Below, in pieces: positions 51,042 through 59,557 of a DNA stretch of 64,000 nucleotides (the first letter of the stretch is position 1; each line of letters starts with the position of its first letter). Under the pieces are notes generated by a model that did no database searches, was not told the DNA's origin, and worked only from the letters and a program-made list of their open reading frames with translations. The stretch lies in the NCBI RefSeq assembly GCF_001559075.2, contig NZ_CP014015.2, positions 1,426,001 to 1,490,000 on the forward strand. Direction: 5' to 3'. Origin of the DNA: Citrobacter amalonaticus (GTDB lineage Bacteria > Pseudomonadota > Gammaproteobacteria > Enterobacterales > Enterobacteriaceae). The translations under genes were made by a program, and so were the position numbers.

Positions 51042-53138
51042 TCAGCGGAAATTCACACTTTTATCGTTGGTCATGTCATAGAGCTGGAATTTGCGTCCGA
51101 GCTGCTGCCCCCCATCGCGCGTCAGCGGCGTCCAGCCGACGGCCGCACGACTGCGGGTCGGGCCGGAAGAGAAGAGATCCAGCGGAATCGACACGTAGAC
51201 GCCTTTGGTGAAATCCCCTTCGCCGTACTCATCTGGCGAGACGTTAGTGAGAGTGGCGTAACCACCAACCACCACACCGCTGTCGAAGCGTTTAGAGATA
51301 TCCAGCGTGCCGCCTTTATCCCCCGCCAGATACTGACCGACACTCGCTTTCACCAGCACGTCCTGGGCGAATGACGGCGTCCAGTAGGCCGTCAGGTGTC
51401 CGGTCTTCACGCTGTAGTCGGTGAATTTCATCATGTCCTGCGCGCTGCGCCAGTCACGCTGTTTCACGTAGTTAGCATCCAGACCAAACGCCCAGTTGCT
51501 GTCGACCGGACGGTACAACACTTCTGCCCCCGCCCCGCCGTACATGGTTTCAAGATAACCACCGTAAGCCTGACCATAGAAACCGTTACCAAAGTACTGG
51601 AAGTAGTTAGCCTGCAGGTTGTTCACGTAAACGTCGTTCTGCACATATTCACGCACGCGGGTACGCACACGCGGCAGCTTCGAATCATTCGGCGGGTTGG
51701 TGTAGTTAAATTTATCGTAGTTATTGGCGAGATTGCCAAACAGGCTTCCGGTGGTCAGCAGGTGGTCGGTGACCCACAGATCCGCCGTCGCCATCACGCC
51801 CAACTGGTACATGTAGAAGTTTTCCGGTCCACCCACGGACTGATTCAGCACCGGATCGAGATGGAAGTCGAAGCGCGATTTGTCGATATACCAGCCCTGT
51901 TCAGTGCTTTCCGGCACTATCGGCTCAAGGCGTTGTTGCGCCAGCGGCGTTTCCTGTCCCAACGGTTCGCCTTCCAGATGGCGCTTCAGGCTGCTGACGT
52001 CCGTTTCGGTGGTCACCTGCGGCAGGTTAAGACGGTTTTCCGTCACCCGGATCGTGCGGATCCCCTCCGGCAGATCGTTCATCACGATCCGGTTCGCCCG
52101 TTCGATCCCTTCACGCGAGTCGCGGTATTTCACCTGCTCGCCGGTCACATACAGCGTATCGCCTTTCACCTGAATCTGCGGATCTGCCAGTCCGGCGTTG
52201 TATTTCAGCAGCGTCAACTGGTTCGCCACCACCGAGTGTTGCAGGATCGCGTCCTGCGGTTGCGGCTGGTATTTCGGCCGCGCGTTATCGTTATACGATG
52301 GGCGTAAGTCGTTGAAATTGGTCCGCAGCGTCACCCCAAACATAAAGGTGTTACCACGTTCGTAGCTGAGGTTAACGTCGGCCCAGTCGGTGACGCGATA
52401 AATGGCGCCGACGTTAAACTTGCTTTTCTGTTCCAGTTTGCCCGCAAAATCCTGCTGGTAGTTGTTGCCCTCATATTCCAGCTTCAGCCGCAGGGGCTGC
52501 CACGGCGTCTGGTACTCTACGCCGCCAAACAGCGATGCCGGGCCGTGGAACATCTGGCTGCCGTCGATGGAGCCAGCCTGTTTATAGCTGTTATCGCGGT
52601 AGCAATATTTATCGCTGTACGAACAGAGCGGGTTACTGACGTTGCCGCTGGTTCCCAGGTATCCCCAGCCGAGGCCGAGCGAGAAATCAAACGGTCCCCA
52701 GGCTTTATTCGCCACGATATATTCCGCATCGAACAAACCAGTCCCGCCGATATCCCGCGCGCCGACCGACACCTGCGGCGTCCAGTAACTCTCTTCCCAC
52801 AGGCGTAACTTCAGATCGAACGCTTTATCTTTGTAGGTTTGATCGCCGGAAAACGATTCGACGCTGCTGTACTTTTTGGTCCGCACGTCGGTGTAGCGCA
52901 GCGTCGTTTCCAGCCAGGGGAAAAGCTGCACGGAGGCGGAGTAGTAACGATACTGATCGTTATCACGATAGTTAAGGCTCAACTCCCCTTCACGCGCCAT
53001 GCGCGCGGTTGGCGTCTGTAATAATCCCACGCCGCCAAAGTCCGACTGAGAGGGCCCAATCGGCGCCGGATACGTTTCGGCATGGCAGGCTGCGCTGATG
53101 CCCAGCGCCAGTAAGCTGAGCAGATATGTTTTTTTCAT
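51042..53138 (-). CDS. yjbH: Exopolysaccharide-export outer-membrane protein YjbH
   Basis: A 698-residue YjbH/GfcD-family outer-membrane lipoprotein-like barrel protein. The signal peptide ends about residue 20 (ACHAETYPAP). PSQSDFGGVGLLQTPTARMA near residue 29 is the family start. The tail is rich in beta strands. yjbEFGH drives production of an exopolysaccharide under Rcs control in E. coli. Its start overlaps the yjbG stop (TAATG). Confidence 0.93.
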   Translation of the reverse strand: MKKTYLLSLLALGISAACHAETYPAPIGPSQSDFGGVGLLQTPTARMAREGELSLNYRDNDQYRYYSASVQLFPWLETTLRYTDVRTKKYSSVESFSGDQTYKDKAFDLKLRLWEESYWTPQVSVGARDIGGTGLFDAEYIVANKAWGPFDFSLGLGWGYLGTSGNVSNPLCSYSDKYCYRDNSYKQAGSIDGSQMFHGPASLFGGVEYQTPWQPLRLKLEYEGNNYQQDFAGKLEQKSKFNVGAIYRVTDWADVNLSYERGNTFMFGVTLRTNFNDLRPSYNDNARPKYQPQPQDAILQHSVVANQLTLLKYNAGLADPQIQVKGDTLYVTGEQVKYRDSREGIERANRIVMNDLPEGIRTIRVTENRLNLPQVTTETDVSSLKRHLEGEPLGQETPLAQQRLEPIVPESTEQGWYIDKSRFDFHLDPVLNQSVGGPENFYMYQLGVMATADLWVTDHLLTTGSLFGNLANNYDKFNYTNPPNDSKLPRVRTRVREYVQNDVYVNNLQANYFQYFGNGFYGQAYGGYLETMYGGAGAEVLYRPVDSNWAFGLDANYVKQRDWRSAQDMMKFTDYSVKTGHLTAYWTPSFAQDVLVKASVGQYLAGDKGGTLDISKRFDSGVVVGGYATLTNVSPDEYGEGDFTKGVYVSIPLDLFSSGPTRSRAAVGWTPLTRDGGQQLGRKFQLYDMTNDKSVNFR

Positions 53139-53875
53139 TATTCAGGTATCCGCTGCGTCAGGGTGTGAAGAATATCGGCGTTCAGCGCTTCCGGTTCGCT
53201 GCTCCAGAAAGCATCATCCAGCCCGACAACAATGATGCTGCCAGGCATCGGCTCAACGTGACGCTTATTCCAGTACGCCACCGGCACCTTCTGCGTTCGG
53301 CCATCGGGATAAACAATCCACGCATAGCTGCGATCCGCGCCGCTGAGCCGGTCTTGCCCGTCGAGATAGCTGACAACGTCGCGTCCGGGCATAAACGGCT
53401 GTTTTCCGGGATGGCTTATCAGGCCAAAGAGCGTGACGTCCGTCGGCTGCCCGCCGACCCACAGCGTGTAGTTGCCCTGCAATGGCGGATTGCCGCGCTC
53501 GCTGACCCGTACACTATCCGGATCGAGATTCACCGGCTGCCGCCCCGTCACCTTCAGCGCCTGAACTTGCTGGCGCAGCGCATTAATGGCGGCGGCATCA
53601 TCCCCGCTCGCGTTGGCGCTTAACGCCGCCAGGCGTGCCAGCAGCGCCTGCTGTTGGCTCTGCGCTTTCACGGTCGCTTTCTCTTCAGCGATCACCGCGC
53701 CAGGCCACCAGCTGTTCGCCAGTCTGGGCTGCCCCACCAGATCGATAAGATGCTCAGCGCCGGTAAGCGTTTTCGGCTCTGTGCTACCGGCGCTAAAGAC
53801 CTTAACGGTCCCCGCAGCAAAAACAGATGACGCGCTCAGACTGAAGATCAGCGCTGCAATAGTCCGTTTCATCAT
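53138..53875 (-). CDS. yjbG: Periplasmic capsule-biosynthesis GfcC-family protein YjbG
   Basis: A 245-residue exported protein homologous to GfcC of group 4 capsule operons. A signal peptide ends near residue 20 (SVFA). Residues 85-110 look helical; the C-terminal part (GRDVVSYLDGQDRLSGADRS) resembles a SLBB-like domain. It is coupled to yjbF by a four-base overlap and to yjbH by TAATG. Confidence 0.92.
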   Translation of the reverse strand: MMKRTIAALIFSLSASSVFAAGTVKVFSAGSTEPKTLTGAEHLIDLVGQPRLANSWWPGAVIAEEKATVKAQSQQQALLARLAALSANASGDDAAAINALRQQVQALKVTGRQPVNLDPDSVRVSERGNPPLQGNYTLWVGGQPTDVTLFGLISHPGKQPFMPGRDVVSYLDGQDRLSGADRSYAWIVYPDGRTQKVPVAYWNKRHVEPMPGSIIVVGLDDAFWSSEPEALNADILHTLTQRIPE

Positions 53876-54510
53876 GATTTTGCCGCCTTAATCAGCGTGG
53901 TTTTCACTGGGAAGAAGTTCGCGCCAAGGTACTGTTCCGACTGGCGAATTTGCCCTTCGTTATCGATCCAGTAACGGTTATGCCAGCGCGCTTGATCGGT
54001 CGTGACGGTTTCGTCCAGCACGCGAACCGGGGTCTCTTCACTGCCGACGTTTACCGTGTCATTGCCATCCCATGTAAAGACGGAGCGCGCGGTGGTATAG
54101 CGCACCTGCTTGTATTCCGTCCAGCCCATCGTGCGGGTCCAGGTGGCGCCGTCGACGATCTGATTCGGTTTGCTCAGCGGGTCATCTGCGAGGTTATTCA
54201 CATCGATAAGGTTGTCGCCGCCAAGGAGCGTTTTCACCAGACGACCATGCTGGGTCACGAGCGTGGCCTGATCCTGCGTCACCCATTTCTGCTGCCCGTT
54301 CTCTGCGAAAGCGAGCACCACAAACAGCTGCGGCCCGCCATTAAGCTGCATGTACTGGCTGGCGTAGGGCATGTTTTGGATATCATCGTCCGTCAGCTGT
54401 ACGCCGGGCGTGCCAAACAGACTGTCCCACAGTGAGTTGCCCAGCTGCTTTGTGGTGGCTGAGCATGCCTGTAACAGCAGGCAAAACAGTATGATTACAG
54501 GTCGCTTCAC
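53872..54510 (-). CDS. yjbF: Outer-membrane lipoprotein YjbF (GfcB family)
   Basis: A 212-residue lipoprotein of the YjbF/GfcB family. The start is GTG at 54510 with GGAG eight bases upstream, giving a short signal ending LLLQAC (lipidated Cys near residue 16). An ATG at 54540 would place extra charged residues before the signal and is less likely. Second gene of yjbEFGH. Confidence 0.92.
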   Translation of the reverse strand: MKRPVIILFCLLLQACSATTKQLGNSLWDSLFGTPGVQLTDDDIQNMPYASQYMQLNGGPQLFVVLAFAENGQQKWVTQDQATLVTQHGRLVKTLLGGDNLIDVNNLADDPLSKPNQIVDGATWTRTMGWTEYKQVRYTTARSVFTWDGNDTVNVGSEETPVRVLDETVTTDQARWHNRYWIDNEGQIRQSEQYLGANFFPVKTTLIKAAKS

Positions 54511-54573
54511 GACTCTTCTCCAGAGGGGCAAAATAACCACACCGAAGTGTGGTTATGGTTAAACGTACCGGTA

Positions 54574-54816
54574 TTACTGGGTACTGGTGGTGGTTGTGGT
54601 GGTGGTCCCGGTATTGGAACCATCACCGCCGCCGGTTGCCGCGAGAGCGACACCCACCGCCGAACTTACGGTGCTCACGCTGGATGCCGAGGAGCTACCC
54701 GCCGACACCGACGTTGCTGCCGACCCTGCCGCTTCACCCACCTGAACGGGGGCTGCATAGACAGAACTCGCCGCAAGCGCAGATATGGCAAAAATGCCAT
54801 ACAGAACTTTTTTCAT
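54574..54816 (-). CDS. yjbE: Exopolysaccharide-production protein YjbE
   Basis: An 80-residue secreted protein, low complexity: signal peptide to about residue 22, then Ser/Ala/Gly/Thr-rich sequence ending in a run of threonines (TTTTTTTSTQ). It matches E. coli YjbE and heads the yjbEFGH operon. AGGGAAATTGTT precedes the ATG. Confidence 0.93.
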   Translation of the reverse strand: MKKVLYGIFAISALAASSVYAAPVQVGEAAGSAATSVSAGSSSASSVSTVSSAVGVALAATGGGDGSNTGTTTTTTTSTQ

Positions 54817-55135
54817 AACAATTTCCCTTCATTGAATGAATGGAGATTTGCCCAAAAGAGTTTCAGGCGGGATCGAGTATACACAACTAAAGCATGCGAA
54901 TTACGGCAGGGAGAAATAGCGGAACAGTTTTAGGATAATTGGACTTTTGTTGAATTATTCATTTTAATAAAAATAACAATAAACATTAAAAACAAGAAGT
55001 TATCATTAAATATGCATATCTGAATGATCCGTATTATCCTAAAATAACACGGAGTTATTTTCCGGTTATTTATTATTTTAGGATTATGCTCAATATAGAA
55101 TTGTGGAGAACAACACGGACAACCGGAATTATCTT
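54817..55135. promoter_or_regulatory. yjbE upstream region with Rcs-box-like motifs
   Basis: A -10 TATACT (minus strand, 54876-54881) sets the likely yjbE start near 54869. Three related motifs occur: TTAGGATAATTGGA (54930-54943), TATTATCCTAAAAT (55032-55045, inverted) and ATTTTAGGATTATG (55075-55088). They resemble the RcsB/RcsAB box (TAAGAATATTCCTA type). A perfect eight-pair inverted repeat AAAATAAC/GTTATTTT spans 55041-55061. The stretch is AT-rich and has no gene. Confidence 0.5.
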
Positions 55136-55168
55136 ATAAAAAAAGCCGATAATAATATCGGCTGATTT
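55136..55168 (-). terminator. Terminator downstream of pgi
   Basis: On the minus strand AGCCGAT-ATTATT-ATCGGCT is followed by seven T residues. Confidence 0.85.
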
Positions 55169-55179
55169 CATTATTAATT

Positions 55180-55250
55180 TGCCGGATGGTGCTACGTTTA
55201 TCAGCCCCACCGTAGGCCGGATAAGGCATTCGCCGCCATCCGGCACTCCG
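55180..55250. repeat. BIME downstream of pgi
   Basis: GCCGGATGGTGCTACGTTTATCAGC and GTAGGCCGGATAAGGCATTCGCCGCCATCCGGCA-type units (the second split here), between the pgi stop codon and its terminator. Confidence 0.85.
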
Positions 55251-55255
55251 GCAGA

Positions 55256-56902
55256 TTAACGCCAGTTTTTATAACAGTTAATCAATCCGTTAGTCGAGCT
55301 GTCGTGGCTTTCAATCGCTTTATCATCTTTCAGCTCCGGCAGAATACGGTTTGCCAGCTGTTTACCCAGCTCAACGCCCCACTGGTCAAAGGTAAAGATG
55401 TTCAGAATAATGCCCTGAGTAAAGATTTTGTGCTCATACAGCGCGATCAGCGCGCCCAGGCTGAACGGGGTAATTTCACGCAGCAGGATGGAGTTGGTCG
55501 GGCGGTTGCCTTCAAACACTTTGAACGGCACCACGTGTTCCAGCGTGGCGGGATCTTTACCCTGGTCACGGTATTCCTGCTCAACCACTTCGCGAGATTT
55601 CCCGAACGCCAGCGCTTCCGTCTGGGCGAAGAAGTTAGACAGCAGCTTCGGATGGTGATCGGACAGCGGGTTATGGGTAATCGCCGGGGCGATGAAATCA
55701 CAAGGCACCATTTTGGTTCCCTGATGAATCAGCTGATAGAACGCATGCTGACCGTTGGTTCCCGGTTCACCCCAGATGATCGGGCCCGTCTGGTAATCCA
55801 CCGGGTTGCCGTTACGGTCAACGTATTTCCCGTTGGACTCCATGTTGCCCTGCTGGAAGTAGGCGGCAAAACGGTGCATATACTGGTCGTACGGCAGGAT
55901 GGCTTCGGTTTCGGCGCCGAAGAAATTGTTGTACCAGATACCAATCAGCGCCAGCAGCACCGGCAGGTTGTTCTCCAGAGGCGTGGTCGAGAAGTGCTTA
56001 TCCATCGCATGCGCGCCGGACAGCAGTTGCACAAAGTTGTCGTAACCGACAGACAGGATGATCGACAGACCAATCGCTGACCACAGAGAGTAACGACCGC
56101 CCACCCAGTCCCAGAACTCGAACATGTTGGCCGTGTCGATACCGAACTCACCGACCGCTTTCGCATTGGTAGACAGTGCGGCGAAGTGTTTCGCAACGTG
56201 TTTTTCATCACCGGCGGTTTTCAGGAACCAGTCACGCGCGCTGTGGGCGTTAGTCATGGTTTCCTGCGTGGTGAAGGTCTTGGACGCCACAAGGAACAGG
56301 GTGGTTTCCGGATTCACTTTCTTCAGCACTTCGGCGATATGGGTACCGTCGACGTTAGAAACAAAGTGCATATTCAGATGATTTTTGTATGGGCGCAGCG
56401 CTTCGGTCACCATGAACGGGCCGAGGTCGGAGCCGCCGATACCGATGTTGACCACGTCGGTGATCGCTTTACCGGTATACCCTTTCCACTGACCCGAAAT
56501 AATGGCTTCAGAGAAGGATTTCATCTTCTCCAGCACCGCGTTGACTTCCGGCATGACATCTTTGCCATCGACGATAATCGGGGTATTGCTACGGTTACGC
56601 AGCGCCACATGCAACACGGCACGATCTTCAGTACGATTGATTTTCTCGCCAGAGAACATGGACTTGATGGCACCCGCCAGATCGGTCTCTTTCGCCAGAT
56701 CCTGCAGTTTTGCCAGTGTCTCTTCGGTGATGCGGTTTTTGGAGTAATCCACCAGCATCAGATCGTCAAACGTTGCGGAGAATTTGCTGAAGCGATCGCT
56801 ATCCTTCGCGAACAGATCCGCGAGGGTAACGTCCTTCATTTCGTCAAAGTGTTTTTGTAGTGCCTGCCAGGCAGAGGTCTGCGTTGGATTGATGTTTTTC
56901 AT
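55256..56902 (-). CDS. pgi: Glucose-6-phosphate isomerase
   Basis: A 549-residue cytosolic enzyme of glycolysis interconverting glucose-6-phosphate and fructose-6-phosphate. PGI signature regions are VNIGIGGSDLGPFMVTEAL near residue 152 and GRYSLWSAIGLSI near residue 345; the catalytic Glu lies in the SNGK-GEPGTNGQHAFYQLIHQG region near residue 384. The start at 56902 (MKNINPTQTSAW) matches E. coli; the frame runs 57 codons further upstream without similarity. Confidence 0.98.
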   Translation of the reverse strand: MKNINPTQTSAWQALQKHFDEMKDVTLADLFAKDSDRFSKFSATFDDLMLVDYSKNRITEETLAKLQDLAKETDLAGAIKSMFSGEKINRTEDRAVLHVALRNRSNTPIIVDGKDVMPEVNAVLEKMKSFSEAIISGQWKGYTGKAITDVVNIGIGGSDLGPFMVTEALRPYKNHLNMHFVSNVDGTHIAEVLKKVNPETTLFLVASKTFTTQETMTNAHSARDWFLKTAGDEKHVAKHFAALSTNAKAVGEFGIDTANMFEFWDWVGGRYSLWSAIGLSIILSVGYDNFVQLLSGAHAMDKHFSTTPLENNLPVLLALIGIWYNNFFGAETEAILPYDQYMHRFAAYFQQGNMESNGKYVDRNGNPVDYQTGPIIWGEPGTNGQHAFYQLIHQGTKMVPCDFIAPAITHNPLSDHHPKLLSNFFAQTEALAFGKSREVVEQEYRDQGKDPATLEHVVPFKVFEGNRPTNSILLREITPFSLGALIALYEHKIFTQGIILNIFTFDQWGVELGKQLANRILPELKDDKAIESHDSSTNGLINCYKNWR

Positions 56903-57318
56903 TAGCAATACTCTTCTGATTTGAGAATTGTGACTGAGATCGATTGTAACGCCAGTCACAGAAAAGTGTGATTGTTTTAGTGCCGTTGCCCTGGCTTCGG
57001 TCAAATACAGTGAAAAAGCCGTGTTGTTATAAGTACGGTTACTCAGCCACTTGCCAGCATGAAAAATCCGCATAATCCCGGCGTTGACAGTGTCCCCCTA
57101 TGCCTTTTATTTATATACATAACGTCATTCAGTATGCATCAAGGCGGCAAACCTGAGAATCCACAGGAGCTTACAGAAGTAAGTGACTGTGGTGACCAGG
57201 TGCAGCCAACGAAGAGGCAGACTGAAGGACGAAATGTAATACGGTATTTGCGCCTGCACCGGTTTCTGTTCTGCCTTTGTGCCCAGGTCGCTTTCTCACT
57301 CCCTGACACGAGGTTGTT
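56903..57318. promoter_or_regulatory. pgi/lysC intergenic region; lysC promoter and leader without L-box
   Basis: The 416-bp gap holds a TTGACA -35 element (57084-57089), with weak -10 choices at 57107-57113 (TTATTT or TATTTA), reading toward lysC. The leader from there to the ATG is about 200 nt, more than half of it an ERIC repeat. The end CCCTGACACGAGGT is the same as in E. coli, but none of the conserved lysine-riboswitch segments of enteric lysC leaders is present. The pgi side shows no clear site. Confidence 0.65.
57112..57242. repeat. ERIC element in the lysC leader
   Basis: It contains AAGGCGGCAAACCTGAGAAT, CCACAGGAGCTTACAGAAGT and AAGTGACTGTGGTGACCAGG, followed by TGCAGCCAACG. These match the ERIC consensus core. 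The ends are inverted repeats (57114-57133 against 57221-57240). The central stem GCTTACAGAAGTAAGT lies in the transcribed leader. Confidence 0.9.
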
Positions 57319-58668
57319 ATGACAGAAATCGTTGTTTCCAAATTTGGCGGTACCAGCGTCGCTGATTTTGATGCCATGAACCGCAGCGCCGACGTGGTGC
57401 TTTCCGATGCAAACGTGCGCTTAGTGGTGCTCTCGGCTTCTGCTGGCATCACCAATCTGCTGGTTGCGCTGGCAGAAGGACTCGAACCACAGGCCCGCTT
57501 TGAGAAGCTCGATGCCATCCGTAAAATTCAGTTCGATATTCTGGAGCGTCTGCGTTATCCAAACGTCATTCGTGAAGAGATTGAACGCCTGCTGGAAAAT
57601 ATCACCACGCTGGCGGAAGCCGCCTCATTAGCCACCTCTACCGCGCTGACGGATGAACTGGTCAGCCACGGCGAACTGATGTCCACTCTGCTGTTTGTTG
57701 AGATCCTGCGTGAGCGTCACGTTCAGGCGCAGTGGTTTGATGTACGTAAAGTAATGCGTACCAACGATCGCTTTGGCCGGGCCGAACCTGACGTCGCCGC
57801 GCTGGCAGAACTGGCAACGCTGCAGTTGACCCCACGTCTTAACGAAGGGCTGGTGATCACTCAGGGATTCATCGGCAGCGAAGGCAAAGGACGCACCACC
57901 ACACTCGGACGCGGTGGCAGCGACTACACGGCAGCGCTGTTAGCCGAAGCGCTGCATGCTGCACGTGTCGATATCTGGACGGACGTTCCGGGCATCTATA
58001 CCACCGATCCCCGCGTGGTGCCTGCGGCGCAACGCATTGATGAAATCGCCTTTGAAGAAGCAGCAGAAATGGCCACCTTTGGCGCGAAAGTCCTGCACCC
58101 GGCCACCCTGCTGCCCGCCGTGCGTAGCGATATCCCGGTGTTCGTTGGCTCCAGTAAAGATCCGAAAGCGGGCGGTACGCTGGTCTGTAACAAAACCCAG
58201 AATCCACCGCTGTTCCGTGCGCTGGCGCTACGTCGTAAGCAGACGCTGCTGACCCTGCACAGCCTGAATATGCTGCACTCGCGCGGTTTCCTGGCCGAAG
58301 TATTCGGCATTCTGGCGCGCCATAATATCTCTGTAGATTTGATTACCACTTCCGAAGTGAGTGTGGCGCTGACGCTGGACACCACCGGTTCCACCTCCAC
58401 CGGCGATACGCTGCTGACGCAGTCGCTACTCATGGAACTGTCGGCCTTGTGTCGGGTGGAAGTCGAAGAGGGTCTCGCGCTGGTCGCGTTGATTGGTAAC
58501 GATCTGTCGAAAGCCTGCGGCGTCGGCAAAGAGGTGTTCGGCGTACTGGAACCGTTCAATATCCGCATGATTTGCTATGGCGCCTCCAGCCATAACCTCT
58601 GTTTCCTGGTGCCAGGCACCGAGGCAGAACAGGTGGTGCAGAAACTGCACCAGAATTTGTTTGAGTGA
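57319..58668 (+). CDS. lysC: Lysine-sensitive aspartokinase III
   Basis: A 449-residue kinase that makes aspartyl-phosphate, the first step to lysine, threonine, methionine and diaminopimelate. The N-terminal KFGGTSVADF (near residue 8) and GRGGSDYTAALLAEAL (near residue 199) form the kinase domain. Two C-terminal ACT domains (from about residue 310) bind lysine for feedback inhibition. The protein is near identical to E. coli LysC. Its leader lacks the lysine riboswitch known upstream of enteric lysC. Confidence 0.98.
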   Translation: MTEIVVSKFGGTSVADFDAMNRSADVVLSDANVRLVVLSASAGITNLLVALAEGLEPQARFEKLDAIRKIQFDILERLRYPNVIREEIERLLENITTLAEAASLATSTALTDELVSHGELMSTLLFVEILRERHVQAQWFDVRKVMRTNDRFGRAEPDVAALAELATLQLTPRLNEGLVITQGFIGSEGKGRTTTLGRGGSDYTAALLAEALHAARVDIWTDVPGIYTTDPRVVPAAQRIDEIAFEEAAEMATFGAKVLHPATLLPAVRSDIPVFVGSSKDPKAGGTLVCNKTQNPPLFRALALRRKQTLLTLHSLNMLHSRGFLAEVFGILARHNISVDLITTSEVSVALTLDTTGSTSTGDTLLTQSLLMELSALCRVEVEEGLALVALIGNDLSKACGVGKEVFGVLEPFNIRMICYGASSHNLCFLVPGTEAEQVVQKLHQNLFE

Positions 58669-58680
58669 GACAGACCTGAA

Positions 58681-58760
58681 TGCCGGATGGCGATGAAACA
58701 CCTTATCCGGCCTGGAGGCCGGACGTTGTAAGCCCGATAAGCGTGCGCGTCATCGGGCAA
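58681..58760. repeat. BIME downstream of lysC
   Basis: GCCGGATGGCGATGAAACACCTTATCCGGC followed by a divergent second unit ending GCGTCATCGGGCA, between converging genes. Confidence 0.8.
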
Positions 58761-58765
58761 CACGA

Positions 58766-59551
58766 TCATGACATCACCGTCTCGTAAAGCAGTCGATCCA
58801 GTGCCTTCACGTCGCCTTCGCGGCTATCCGGCAGCATCGGCGGGATTTCACCTCGCGCCAGTTCGGCGTGGATAAACGCATGCAGCAGCGGACGACGCGG
58901 ACCATACTCCGCTTCTCCGGCCCGCTGTTTACGCACCAGCAGTTCATCTATTTCCTGACGTAACGGCGCATCCAGATCGCTTCCCGCCAGCAGTTCGGCA
59001 AAGCGCATGGGCGGAACGCCTTTTCCTGCTTCAACCCAACGCACCGCCAACAGCGGACGCAGGACGTAGAAGTACTTTTTCAGGCGCACCGCTTCCCCCT
59101 GCAAGTAGCCGCGAAAGTTTTTTCGCGCCATCGAGTAGTAATGCCAGCGCGCACGAAGCGGAGAAAACCACTGCGGTATCATCGTCTTAAGCGCGCTGAC
59201 CGTCACATCATCCTGCTGATAAACCACCGGGGAATCCAGCCACTCGATCAGCGTCGGGTTGGCGCCCTTCAGCAGCCCCAGCGCTTTACGCCACTCCCAG
59301 CCGCACACGTCCAGCTCATCGTCTATCGGCAGTTCGATTACATCCCGCGGCGCCTCGACCCGCAGATACCACTCCGGCGGATGAACATACAAAAACCGCA
59401 CATCGTAATCGCTATCCGGCGAGGCAAATCCCCAGCCGCGACTCCCCGATTCACAGGCATACAACACCCTGACGCCGTAGCGGGTTTCTATCTCTTTGAG
59501 CTGCCGCATGACCCGTTCGCGCATTGCGGCACTCACTGCATTTTTGGTCAT
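58766..59551 (-). CDS. RlaP-type nucleotidyltransferase of an RNA-repair operon
   Basis: A 261-residue DNA-polymerase-beta-like nucleotidyltransferase. The motif ESGSRGWGFASPDSDYDVRF near residue 35-53 carries GS and the two metal-binding aspartates (48 and 50). WEWRKALGLLKGANPTLIEWL follows. It fits the family 'RNA-repair pathway DNA polymerase beta' (PF10127), proposed to modify RNA ends. It is the last gene of the slipin-rtcB operon, six bases after rtcB. Its substrate is unknown. Confidence 0.85.
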   Translation of the reverse strand: MTKNAVSAAMRERVMRQLKEIETRYGVRVLYACESGSRGWGFASPDSDYDVRFLYVHPPEWYLRVEAPRDVIELPIDDELDVCGWEWRKALGLLKGANPTLIEWLDSPVVYQQDDVTVSALKTMIPQWFSPLRARWHYYSMARKNFRGYLQGEAVRLKKYFYVLRPLLAVRWVEAGKGVPPMRFAELLAGSDLDAPLRQEIDELLVRKQRAGEAEYGPRRPLLHAFIHAELARGEIPPMLPDSREGDVKALDRLLYETVMS

Positions 59552-59557
59552 CTTCTT

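Noticed and set aside
56903..57318. A lysine riboswitch in the lysC leader
   Set aside because: The AGAGG seen near 57212 belongs to the ERIC repeat, and the other core segments are absent.
57059..57322. 87-codon frame running through the ERIC element to lysC
   Set aside because: It spans a non-coding repeat and has no ribosome site or similarity.
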